Source: Omnitrophica WOR_2 bacterium RIFCSPLOWO2_12_FULL_51_8
GTDB taxonomy: Bacteria; Omnitrophota; Gorgyraeia; Gygaellales; Profunditerraquicolaceae
DNA length: 10,258 nucleotides
Direction of reading: 5' to 3'
Assembly: GCA_001805895.1 (NCBI GenBank)
Contig: MHHD01000068.1
Coordinates: forward strand, 1-10,258
Shown: one piece after another, positions 1-7,057 of the stretch
Layout of the letters: the number at the start of each line of letters is the position of its first letter
Position numbering within the stretch: position 1 is the stretch's first letter
Notes under the pieces: model-generated
The model's input: the letters and a program-made list of their open reading frames with translations, nothing else
What the model was told of the DNA's origin: nothing
Databases searched by the model: none
Translations under genes and position numbers: made by a program

Positions 1-1011
1 CATCTCTTCTTCAAGAAAAATATCCAAGCTCCTTAAAGTAGCCAGCTCTCCGGCGGCATCCGGGTCATAAATCATCACCGCCTTGCTGGCGTATCTTTTT
101 AACAGCCGCACCTGCTCCAAGGTAAGGGCGGTGCCCAGCGAAGCCACGATATTCTTCAGGCCTTGCTGAAAAGGCATCAGGAAATCCAAGTAGCCTTCCA
201 CTATTACCGCGGTGTCGCTTTCCCGGATAGCATCCTTAGACAGATTCAGGCCGTAAAGGTTCCTGCCCTTGACGTAGACCGGCGTCTCCGGCGAATTAAT
301 ATATTTAGGTAAAGAGCCGCCCTTTCCGGCCTCGCCCTGGCCAGGTAGGGCCCTTGCCCCAAAGCCTATCGGACGGGATTTAATATCGAAAATGGTAAAA
401 ATAATCCGGTTGCGGAAACGGTCGTAGTAGCCGCCGCCGTCTTTAGCCAGGACCAACCCCGCCTTCTCGAGGTGCGCAAGGGTGATATTTTTTACCCGCA
501 GGTAACTCAGCAGGCCGTCCCATTTTTCCGGGGCAAAACCTAAATTGAAGGCCTTAATGCAATCGCGGTCCAGGCCGCGCTTAGCTAAGTAATCTCTGGC
601 GGATAGGCCCTCCGGGGCGTCAAGCTTATTCTGATAAAACTGAGCGGCCAACTCGTTGATCCGGTAAAGCTGGGCAGTAAGATTCGAGACCCCCTGGTCA
701 ATCTTCCTCGCTTCCGGCAGGATCACCCCTGTTTTTTTTGCCAGCGCCTCCACTGCCTCAGGGAACGCCATCCGCTCCTGAAGCATCAGAAATTTAAAGG
801 CGTTACCGGACTCCCCGCAGCCGAAACAATGGTAAATCTGCCGGTCAGGCGAAACCATAAAGGACGGGGTCTTCTCATGATGAAACGGGCAGTTGGCCTT
901 GAAGTTCCTCCCGGCGCGCTTGAGCGGGATGTAGCCTGAGATCAACTCGACGATATTGACGCGGCCAAGAATATCGTCCAAAATATTTTCCGGAATGCGC
1001 CCGCTGCTCAT
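1..1011 (-). CDS. dnaG: DNA primase DnaG, N-terminal 337 residues (gene runs off the left edge)
   Basis: DnaG makes the RNA primers for DNA replication at the fork together with the DnaB helicase. The reading frame is open from the ATG at 1011-1009 to base 1, giving 337 residues without a stop, so the 3' end is outside the window. Visible in order: the CHC2 zinc ribbon (C41-P-F-H44 and C62-F-G-C65); the primase core with the GFGARAL basic motif; and the TOPRIM domain with its EGYLD motif (E272) and a YDPDAAG motif (D316, D318), which correspond to E265, D309 and D311 of E. coli DnaG. The last metal-binding pair and the DnaB-binding C-terminal domain lie beyond the window. The start is supported by AAGG (1023-1020) 8 nt upstream and by the usual zinc-ribbon distance. 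It follows nif3 by 15 nt and is probably co-transcribed with cvpA and nif3. Confidence 0.96.
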   Translation of the reverse strand, partial: MSSGRIPENILDDILGRVNIVELISGYIPLKRAGRNFKANCPFHHEKTPSFMVSPDRQIYHCFGCGESGNAFKFLMLQERMAFPEAVEALAKKTGVILPEARKIDQGVSNLTAQLYRINELAAQFYQNKLDAPEGLSARDYLAKRGLDRDCIKAFNLGFAPEKWDGLLSYLRVKNITLAHLEKAGLVLAKDGGGYYDRFRNRIIFTIFDIKSRPIGFGARALPGQGEAGKGGSLPKYINSPETPVYVKGRNLYGLNLSKDAIRESDTAVIVEGYLDFLMPFQQGLKNIVASLGTALTLEQVRLLKRYASKAVMIYDPDAAGELATLRSLDIFLEEEM

Positions 1012-1026
1012 TTAATTAACCTTAGT

Positions 1027-1902
1027 CTAATTTCTTTTGATCCTGCGGAAACCCGAACAGCCGGTAACCTGGAAGGTCTCCCGGGAACTTTGCTCTAACC
1101 TGTCGAGAAGAAGGTTCAGGCCGAGGGCATCACTAGAGATATGCCCGGCGATGACTACGTTGAGATTGGCGTCTTTTGCTTTTTTGAAGTGCTCTTCGCT
1201 CAAGTGCATAGAAACGAGCGTGCGCACGCCTGCCTTATAGAGTTTGTCAAAAACATCCTTGGAGCCTTCGGTGCCGCCGGTCATTTCAATCAAGACCTTG
1301 CCGGCAGCTCGACCGGGGCTGCCCAGGATGATGCGCGGCCCGGCGGAAATCGCGGCGGCATCCTGATACTCGGGTATTTTTAACAGGAGCCCGACGATAT
1401 CCCGGATTTTCCTGGGCTTTTCCTTCCGCATCAAAGCGGTCAGATAATAAAATACGTGGTTATCCGCCGGGGTATGCACGCAGATAAACGGCAGGTCCAA
1501 CAGCTTAGCCGCATCCTGCGGCCGGGTATGATTCTGCGGCAAAACCCTTCTCTCCACCTCCAACATCCTCTCCTCAAGGAGCTTGCGCGCTACCGGTTCC
1601 GGCACGCCGGCCTGCCTTAATAAATCCACCTGCAGCCGCATTACTTGGTACAGGTTTACATAGGCCTTGCCTTCGGGATGATGCGACACCGCCAGATCAA
1701 GGCCCTGCTTCTGGCGGAGGCGGTCTGCCAGAAGCAATTCGGCTACTTCGATATCTATGCCGACGATAATCTTCCGCACTTCCGTCTGCGGATCGCCGTA
1801 AAGGATGGCGGTGTCGGCATAGGAAGTGATCGGCGTATTTTTCCTGGGGTCGCGCTGTGCCCCCAGTTTTATCACCTGGTTATAAAGAAAAGATAATTTC
1901 AT
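1027..1902 (-). CDS. NIF3-like (DUF34) dinuclear-metal-centre protein
   Basis: The 291-residue protein belongs to the NIF3/YbgI/YqfO family, which forms a dinuclear metal site and has no firmly settled reaction. Automated pipelines often label it 'GTP cyclohydrolase I type 2', which should not be trusted. Family landmarks are SHHPEG (73-78; H74, H75), CVHTPADN (141-148; H143, D147) and GHISSDALG (253-261; H254, D258). In E. coli YbgI the last ligand after the GH motif is a glutamate; here an aspartate stands in that place. Length is intermediate between YbgI and the longer YqfO forms. The ATG at 1902-1900 lies 4 nt after the cvpA stop and has no clear Shine-Dalgarno, so translation is probably coupled to cvpA. 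The stop is TAG (1029-1027), followed in frame by TAA at 1014-1012. In Bacillus the family member YqfO lies near dnaG-sigA, so the pairing with dnaG is a known trend. Confidence 0.88.
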   Translation of the reverse strand: MKLSFLYNQVIKLGAQRDPRKNTPITSYADTAILYGDPQTEVRKIIVGIDIEVAELLLADRLRQKQGLDLAVSHHPEGKAYVNLYQVMRLQVDLLRQAGVPEPVARKLLEERMLEVERRVLPQNHTRPQDAAKLLDLPFICVHTPADNHVFYYLTALMRKEKPRKIRDIVGLLLKIPEYQDAAAISAGPRIILGSPGRAAGKVLIEMTGGTEGSKDVFDKLYKAGVRTLVSMHLSEEHFKKAKDANLNVVIAGHISSDALGLNLLLDRLEQSSRETFQVTGCSGFRRIKRN

Positions 1903-1906
1903 CGGT

Positions 1907-2491
1907 TTAATCTGGGACGGGATTAGAGGATAATACCTGGTCTACTGCTTGGTTAAATTTTTCGTGAGAGATGAATTTGGAAGTTATGTTGTTCCAGATA
2001 AGGCCGTATGCCGCCGGGGCGATCCTGACGATCCGGGAAGCAAAATACGAATCAATCACGCTTTGCTTAAGATAATTGATATTGCAGAGTAAAAGCGTGA
2101 AGGTCAAGACGCCCAGGATGAGCAAGCTCCGGAATAACCCCAGCAGAAAACCACCCCAGCGGTTAAGGTTAGGGGCCGCCTCCATGACGATATTTTTGGA
2201 AAAAAGATTGCGCAATATCACAAAGATTAAGTAACCCGCAATCGCCAAAAGCGCGAAAACGACAAAATCCAAAAAATCCTTAGGGACGATTTTGAGGTAT
2301 AGCCGTTCCTGCAAAAAAGTCCCGGCCGCGGAATAATAATGCAGGGATAAATAGAGCGAAAATACCGTGCCCAAGAATTTGAAAAACTCAACCGGTAAGC
2401 CGTTTTCCGAGGCAATGTAAAGTATTCGTAATAGGATGATTATGACGAACAGGTCTACCCAATTAATCTTACTGACAATGTCATGGAGCAT
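1907..2491 (-). CDS. cvpA: CvpA-family inner-membrane protein
   Basis: This is a 194-residue, four-helix integral membrane protein. Predicted membrane segments are about residues 11-27, 34-53, 73-95 and 112-136, followed by a roughly 55-residue soluble tail. The first helix begins with NWVDLFVIIIL and the fourth with NRWGGFLLGLFRSLLILG, both matching the CvpA/colicin V production family pattern. CvpA proteins are linked to envelope homeostasis and, in E. coli, to colicin V export, but no molecular activity is established. The gene is the first in a set with nif3 and dnaG. Its ATG (2491-2489) lies only 10 nt after a strong -10 box and has no Shine-Dalgarno, so the transcript is probably nearly leaderless. 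The stop is TAA. Similar short membrane proteins exist, so the family call rests on the helix pattern and the two motifs. Confidence 0.85.
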   Translation of the reverse strand: MLHDIVSKINWVDLFVIIILLRILYIASENGLPVEFFKFLGTVFSLYLSLHYYSAAGTFLQERLYLKIVPKDFLDFVVFALLAIAGYLIFVILRNLFSKNIVMEAAPNLNRWGGFLLGLFRSLLILGVLTFTLLLCNINYLKQSVIDSYFASRIVRIAPAAYGLIWNNITSKFISHEKFNQAVDQVLSSNPVPD

Positions 2492-2501
2492 AAGTTAAAG
2501 A

Positions 2502-2530
2502 AGTATAACACATAAGAATATGCCTGTCAA
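2502..2530 (-). promoter_or_regulatory. Sigma70-type promoter for cvpA-nif3-dnaG
   Basis: On the minus strand TTGACA (2530-2525) and TATACT (2507-2502) are separated by exactly 17 nt, a near-consensus housekeeping promoter. The -35 hexamer contains the TGA stop of uxs (2529-2527). The expected start site is about 2496-2494, leaving only 3-5 nt before the cvpA ATG at 2491. No Shine-Dalgarno fits in that space, so translation is expected to be leaderless. The match is seen directly; activity is inferred. Confidence 0.8.
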
Positions 2531-3471
2531 GGCAAGGGAACTGAACTAAACCAGTTGATGGTGCTTTGCAGGCCGTCTTCCAGCTTGATCTTTGGCTCCC
2601 AGCCGAGCAGTTTTTTTGCCTTGCTGATATCGGGCCTGCGCTGCCGCGGGTCATCCTGAGGCAGCGGCTTATAAATCACCTGCGATTTTTTACCGATGAT
2701 CTTCTGCGTTAATTCCGCCAGCTCCAGGATAGTGAATTCGCGGGGGTTGCCTAAATTCACCGGCCCCTCGATACCTGAACGCGCAAGGCGTAAAATTCCT
2801 TCCACCAGATCGCTGACGTAACAGAAGCTCCTGGTCTGCGTGCCTGTCCCATAGATAGTCAGAGGCAGGTTATGCAGCGCCTGATAAATAAAATTCGGGA
2901 CGACCCGTCCGTCTTTAGCGCGTATCCTCGGGCCGTACGTATTAAAAATCCTGGCGATCCGGGCCTTAAGCCGATGCACCCGCTGGTAGGCAACAGTCAA
3001 GGCCTCGGCAAAACGTTTTGCCTCATCGTAACAGGAACGCGCCCCCACGGGATTGACATTGCCCCAATAACTCTCTGTCTGCGGATGCTCCAGCGGGTCG
3101 CCGTAAACCTCGGAAGTAGAGGCCAGGACAAAAACCGACTTTTTTTCTCTGGCCAGCTCCAGGGCGTGGCGGGTGCCTTCTGAACCAACCCGCAAAGTGG
3201 GGATGGGAAACTTCAGGTAATCTTCGGGAGAGGCCGGAGAGGCAAAATGGAGCAGAAAATCCACCCTCCCTTTCACCTCCAGGCCCAACGTGATATCCTT
3301 CCGGATAAATCTGAAATTTTTCTCTCTTAAGAGATGCTTGATATTTGCCGGACTGCCGGTAAGATAATTATCTACGGCAATCACCCGCAGGCCTTCCTGA
3401 ATCAGCCGCTCGCACAGATGCGACCCGATGAATCCGGCTGCGCCGGTAATGACCGCTGTTTTTTTAAGCAT
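2527..3471 (-). CDS. uxs: UDP-glucuronic acid decarboxylase (UDP-xylose synthase), extended SDR
   Basis: The enzyme converts UDP-glucuronate to UDP-xylose through an NAD-bound 4-keto intermediate in the cytoplasm. It uses the product of the nearby ugd. Numbering from the TTG at 3480 (317 residues): glycine-rich NAD motif GAAGFIG (13-19), FASPASPEDY (79-88), ASTSEVYGDP (120-129), the catalytic RSCYDEAKR (148-156; Y151, K155), NTYGPR (180-185), QTRSFCYVSD (215-224) and DDPRQRRPDI (276-285). These are diagnostic of UXS rather than of 4-epimerases. The ATG at 3471-3469 (residue 4 of the TTG version, giving 314 residues) is preferred. It yields an 8-nt ATGCTTAA overlap with the upstream gene, the same geometry as the ugd/wbpA junction. 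A TTG start at 3480 with GGA 6 nt before it remains possible. The TGA stop is embedded in the -35 box of the next promoter. Confidence 0.93.
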   Translation of the reverse strand: MLKKTAVITGAAGFIGSHLCERLIQEGLRVIAVDNYLTGSPANIKHLLREKNFRFIRKDITLGLEVKGRVDFLLHFASPASPEDYLKFPIPTLRVGSEGTRHALELAREKKSVFVLASTSEVYGDPLEHPQTESYWGNVNPVGARSCYDEAKRFAEALTVAYQRVHRLKARIARIFNTYGPRIRAKDGRVVPNFIYQALHNLPLTIYGTGTQTRSFCYVSDLVEGILRLARSGIEGPVNLGNPREFTILELAELTQKIIGKKSQVIYKPLPQDDPRQRRPDISKAKKLLGWEPKIKLEDGLQSTINWFSSVPLP

Positions 3472-4411
3472 TTGTTTCAAAGTATTCCAGGGTTAACTTT
3501 AGCCCGTCGATAAAACCTGTCTTCGCCTGATAACCAAGCATTTTCTTCGATTTTGACAGGTCCCCCAACGTGCGAAACACATCCCCGGGGCGCGGGGGCA
3601 GAAACTTGATTCCCGGGTCCTTACGCGCCAGGTTATTTAAAATGCGGGCCAGTTCCAGCACACTACAATCCCTGCCTGAGGCCGCATTAAAGACCTCGCC
3701 GCTAAAGCCTGTTTTGACAGCGGCAAGGATGTTTGCCTCTACCACATTATCCACATAGGTAAAGTCGCGCGATTGCTCGCCACTGCCATAGATAGGAAAG
3801 GGGCGTCCATGCAAAAGGCAATTGATAAATTTGGGGATAACCACCGCATATTCGTCGTCTAAGGATTGCCGCGGGCCAAAGACATTAAAATAACGCAATG
3901 AGACTGTAGGCAAGCCGTGGGCAAGGCTAAAAATTTTGCAGTAATGCTCGCCCGTAAGCTTAGACAGGGCATAAGGCGAAACGGGCGCCGGAGGAAAATC
4001 CTCTTTTTCCGGGAAATCAGTTGCCTCGCCGTAAATCGAACTGGACGAGGCGAAAACGAAACTCTTCACCTTATTCTCTCTTGCCGCCTCCAGCATGTTC
4101 AGGGTGCCGTTGATATTGACCTCGTTGTATGCCGCTGGGTTAAGCAAGGATTTAGGCACGCTCCTTAACGCCGCCTGATGGAGCACGGAATCTATCCCCT
4201 TACAGGCCTTCAGGCAAATATTTTTTTCCCGGATATCCCCCCTGAGCAGCTCAAAACGCGGCTTGAACTTGGCGCCGGATAAAAAATAAAGGTTCTCTTT
4301 TTTGCCGCTGGAAAAATTATCCAGCACACGCACAAAGTATTTTTCCTTAAGCAGCCGTTCGGCGATATGCGAGCCGATGAACCCCGCCCCGCCGGTAACT
4401 AGGAACCTCAT
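3464..4411 (-). CDS. UDP-N-acetylglucosamine / UDP-GlcNAcA 4-epimerase, WbpP/TviC type
   Basis: This 315-residue extended SDR epimerase has the Rossmann motif GGAGFIGSH (7-15), an acidic residue D31 favouring NAD, HQAALRSVPKS (78-88, typical of the WbpP/TviC group), SSSSIYG (122-128), the catalytic pair Y147/K151 in SPYALSK, RYFNVFGPRQ (173-182), QSRDFTYVDN (213-222) and RPGDV (274-278). WbpP and TviC invert C4 of UDP-GlcNAc or UDP-GlcNAc uronic acid. Standing directly after a TviB/WbpA-like dehydrogenase, it most likely converts UDP-GlcNAcA to UDP-GalNAcA, as in the Vi antigen pathway, but the substrate is inferred. The ATG follows GAGG (4418-4415) with a short 3-nt spacer, 19 nt after the upstream stop. 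It ends in TAA, overlapping uxs. A UDP-glucose 4-epimerase (GalE) role is less likely given the HQAALRSVPKS motif. Confidence 0.88.
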   Translation of the reverse strand: MRFLVTGGAGFIGSHIAERLLKEKYFVRVLDNFSSGKKENLYFLSGAKFKPRFELLRGDIREKNICLKACKGIDSVLHQAALRSVPKSLLNPAAYNEVNINGTLNMLEAARENKVKSFVFASSSSIYGEATDFPEKEDFPPAPVSPYALSKLTGEHYCKIFSLAHGLPTVSLRYFNVFGPRQSLDDEYAVVIPKFINCLLHGRPFPIYGSGEQSRDFTYVDNVVEANILAAVKTGFSGEVFNAASGRDCSVLELARILNNLARKDPGIKFLPPRPGDVFRTLGDLSKSKKMLGYQAKTGFIDGLKLTLEYFETNA

Positions 4412-4430
4412 CTACCTCGTCCCCAAATTC

Positions 4431-5741
4431 TTATAACCGATGAATCTTTTTATCTCCGTAACCCTGGTAGACATTGCGCGTATCAAAAATCAACTTTGAG
4501 TGCTTCAAGATAAAACTATAATCGACCATAGAATGATCCGTGGCGACGATTACGCAGTCAAAACTACCGAGCATCCTTTTGCTAAGCGCGATCGATTCGA
4601 GGTTAATATGATTGATTTTAAGATAAGGGATAAGCGAATCATAATAAGATACCGGCACTTGCCTGGCCATCAAGCCTTCGATAATATCCAGCGAAGGAGA
4701 TTTACGCAGATCCTTGATATCTTTTTTATAAGTAACCCCTGCAATCAGGATCCTGGATTTTTGTAGCTCAGCGCCGCGCTGCTGCAAAATATTTTCAACG
4801 CGCCCTATGACATATTCCGGCATCTGGGAAATGATATCCGATGCCAATCTTATAAAACGCGACTTAAATCCAAAGTGCCTGGCCTTCCAGTAGAGATACA
4901 AGGGGTCTTTTCCTGTGCAATGGCCTCCCACCCCTGGCCCGGGATAAAACGGCATGAACCCGAAAGACTTTGTTTTTGCCGCCTTGATTACCTCCCAGAT
5001 ATCTATCCCCATCTTATGCGCCATCATCGCCAGTTCGTCAATCAGGGCGATATTGATCAGCCGGAAGGTATTTTCCAGCAGTTTTACCGCCTCGGCAGCG
5101 CGGGCGCTGGATACCGGGACCACCTGCTCAACGATATTGCTATATAATACCTTGCCCAGCTCTGTGGCCTCTGGGGTAACTCCGCCGAGGACCTTGGGGA
5201 TTTTGCGCAGCGGGAACTTTTTGTTTCCGGGGTCGATCCTTTCCGGGGAAAAACAAAGATAGAAATCCCTGTTGTGTTGGAAATTATGCTTCTCAAAGAG
5301 CGGCAGGATAACCTCCTCAGTGGTGCCGGGATAAGTTGTGCTCTCAAGGATAACCAGACTTTTTACTTTTAAATTTTTTGCAATGGACCTTACCGCTTGC
5401 TGGATATAGGAAATATCGGGGTGGTATTTCCGCTTTAGCGGCGTCGGCACGCAGATAAGGATTACATCGGTTTCTTTTAAGGCTCCGAAATCATCCGTGG
5501 CGCTGAATTTTCCGCTGGCTAAGGCATATTTTAATTCTCCGGAGGAGACATCGGTAATGTAGGATTCCTGCTGCTTAATCCGGCTGACCCTGCCCGGATC
5601 CGTGTCGATGCCCAACACCGTAAACCCGCGGCGGCAAAATTCCATGGCCAGGGGGAGGCCCACATAACCCAGGCCGACTACGGCAATCTTTATTTCTTTG
5701 CGCGCGGCCCGTTTTTTGAATTCCCGCAGAAAATTATCCAT
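4431..5741 (-). CDS. UDP-N-acetyl-D-glucosamine 6-dehydrogenase, WbpA/TviB type
   Basis: The 436-residue NAD-dependent enzyme oxidises C6 of UDP-GlcNAc to UDP-GlcNAc uronic acid in two steps. Visible: NAD motif GLGYVG (23-28), STTYPGTTEE (134-143), FSPERIDPGN (164-173), the central helix AEAVKLLENTFRLIN (216-230; K220, N224), the catalytic loop PGPGVGGHC (C275) and GVTYKKDIKDLRKSP (335-349). SPERIDPGN and FYPGPGVGGHC separate it from UDP-glucose dehydrogenases, which have GYGGSCFPKD. The loop continues HCTGKDPLYL, whereas relatives usually read HCIPVDP or HCIGVDP; the threonine and lysine are unusual. The frame stays open to a TTG at 5819, but the ATG at 5741-5739 has GAGG at 5750-5747 (5-nt spacer), gives the usual family N-terminus and overlaps ugd by only 8 nt (ATGGATAA). 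The stop is TAA. Confidence 0.92.
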   Translation of the reverse strand: MDNFLREFKKRAARKEIKIAVVGLGYVGLPLAMEFCRRGFTVLGIDTDPGRVSRIKQQESYITDVSSGELKYALASGKFSATDDFGALKETDVILICVPTPLKRKYHPDISYIQQAVRSIAKNLKVKSLVILESTTYPGTTEEVILPLFEKHNFQHNRDFYLCFSPERIDPGNKKFPLRKIPKVLGGVTPEATELGKVLYSNIVEQVVPVSSARAAEAVKLLENTFRLINIALIDELAMMAHKMGIDIWEVIKAAKTKSFGFMPFYPGPGVGGHCTGKDPLYLYWKARHFGFKSRFIRLASDIISQMPEYVIGRVENILQQRGAELQKSRILIAGVTYKKDIKDLRKSPSLDIIEGLMARQVPVSYYDSLIPYLKINHINLESIALSKRMLGSFDCVIVATDHSMVDYSFILKHSKLIFDTRNVYQGYGDKKIHRL

Positions 5742-7035
5742 GGCTGCCTCGCCCCACCCCAATACAGGTAAAGCCCAGTTTTTTAAGCTTGCCGAAATCG
5801 TAAATGTTGCGGCCGTCAACTATCAGCGGCCGCTTCAGCAGTTTCTTAATCCGGCCAAAGTCCAATTCCTTGAATTCATTCCATTCAGTCAAAACCAGCA
5901 GGCAATCCGCGCCGCGGCAGGCATCGTAGGAATCCCGGCAAAACTTTACGCCCTCCAATACCTGTCTGGCCTTGCAAATAGCCCGCGGGTCGTAAACCCT
6001 GACATCCGCGCCTTCCCCGCGCAGCTCCCTGACGATATCCAGCGCCGGGGCATTGCGGATATCGTCGGTGTCAGGCTTGAAAGCGATGCCCAGGACAGCG
6101 ATAACCTTATCCTTGATAATCCAGAGGTTATCCTTGATTTTTTTTAAAACAATTCTTTTTTGCCCCTCATTGACCTCCTTGACGCACTTAAGCAGCTGGA
6201 AATCATAGCCGATCTTTTCCGAAATGGAGATGAAGGCATCCAGGTCCTTGGGAAAGCAGGAGCCGCCGTAACCTATGCCGGCATTCAGGAATTCCGGGCC
6301 GATCCTCCGGTCTAATCCCATACCGCGGGCTACCTCCAGGACATCCGCGCCCACCTGCTCGCAGATGCGGGAAATGGCGTTAATAAAGGAAACCTTGGTC
6401 GCCAGGTAGGCATTGGAGGCGTGTTTGATCAACTCCGCGGATTTGATATTGACCACCACGATCGGGGCATTCAGGGGTTTGTATAAATTGACCAGAATGT
6501 CCCTGGCCTTTTTGGATTCCACTCCGATGACGATCCGGTCCGGACGCATAAAGTCGTTGATCGCCTGGCCTTCCCGCAAGAATTCCGGGTTGGAAACTAC
6601 ATCAAAGCCCGCCTTACGTTTGGCATAGGTAGAAACGGTGTGTTTGACCCATTCGCAGGTCTCTACCGGAACCGTGGATTTCTCGACGATCAACCGGTAG
6701 CCGTCTAAATTCAGCGCGATATCGCGCGCCACCTTTTCGATGCCGGTGAGGTCAGCCTCTCCATTAGGGAGGGTAGGGGTGCCCACGGCGATAAAAATTG
6801 CCTCTGAGTTACGCACCGCCTCGCCTATGCTGGAGGAAAAACGCAGCCTTTTCTTTTTGACGTTATTGGCAATTAATTCTTCCAGCCCGGGTTCGAAAAT
6901 GGGGACGGTGCCTTCTTTTAATTTATTTATCTTGTCCCTGTCGTGATCCACGCAGATCACCCGATTGCCTAATTCCGCAAAGCATGCGCCGCTGACTAAG
7001 CCTACATAACCTGAGCCGATAATGGAAATATTCAT
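5734..7035 (-). CDS. ugd: UDP-glucose 6-dehydrogenase
   Basis: This 433-residue cytoplasmic enzyme oxidises UDP-glucose to UDP-glucuronate with two NAD. The residue order is diagnostic: GSGYVG (7-12), D30 at the end of the second strand for NAD, FEPGLEEL (47-54), EKSTVPVET (118-126), SNPEFLREG (148-156), the central-domain helix with K204 and N208, the catalytic loop GYGGSCFPKD (255-264) with nucleophile C260, and GIAFKPDTDDIRNAP (316-330). Length and cysteine position agree with bacterial UGDs such as that of Streptococcus pyogenes. The ATG is preceded by GAGG (7044-7041) with a 5-nt spacer. The gene starts 22 nt after the TAA that closes the extended lptD frame, and its TAA end overlaps the next dehydrogenase by 8 nt. 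Its product feeds the uxs decarboxylase three genes downstream and may also be used directly as glucuronic acid. Confidence 0.96.
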   Translation of the reverse strand: MNISIIGSGYVGLVSGACFAELGNRVICVDHDRDKINKLKEGTVPIFEPGLEELIANNVKKKRLRFSSSIGEAVRNSEAIFIAVGTPTLPNGEADLTGIEKVARDIALNLDGYRLIVEKSTVPVETCEWVKHTVSTYAKRKAGFDVVSNPEFLREGQAINDFMRPDRIVIGVESKKARDILVNLYKPLNAPIVVVNIKSAELIKHASNAYLATKVSFINAISRICEQVGADVLEVARGMGLDRRIGPEFLNAGIGYGGSCFPKDLDAFISISEKIGYDFQLLKCVKEVNEGQKRIVLKKIKDNLWIIKDKVIAVLGIAFKPDTDDIRNAPALDIVRELRGEGADVRVYDPRAICKARQVLEGVKFCRDSYDACRGADCLLVLTEWNEFKELDFGRIKKLLKRPLIVDGRNIYDFGKLKKLGFTCIGVGRGSHG

Positions 7036-7044
7036 CCCTTCCTC
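7036..7044 (-). promoter_or_regulatory. Ribosome binding site of ugd
   Basis: GAGGAAGGG runs straight into the ugd ATG on the minus strand, giving GAGG with a 5-nt spacer. It lies in the short 22-nt gap after the TAA at 7060-7058, so ugd can be initiated independently of how much of lptD is translated. Confidence 0.7.
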
Positions 7045-7057
7045 GACTTTTTAGACT

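Noticed and set aside
732..739. An A8 tract (minus strand) in dnaG as a programmed slippage site
   Set aside because: The primase frame continues correctly through it with conserved sequence on both sides, and no stop or downstream structure suggests recoding; it is probably only a Lys-Lys run.
2492..2526. A terminator between uxs and cvpA
   Set aside because: The gap is only 35 nt, is filled by the promoter, and shows no inverted repeat followed by a U-run.
5742..5819. N-terminal extension of the WbpA/TviB-like enzyme from a TTG at 5819
   Set aside because: It would overlap ugd by 86 nt, adds residues not typical of the family, and a better ATG with GAGG lies at 5741.
5698..6147. A 149-codon plus-strand open frame
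   Set aside because: It is the shadow of ugd and the start of the next dehydrogenase, both with complete catalytic motifs on the minus strand.
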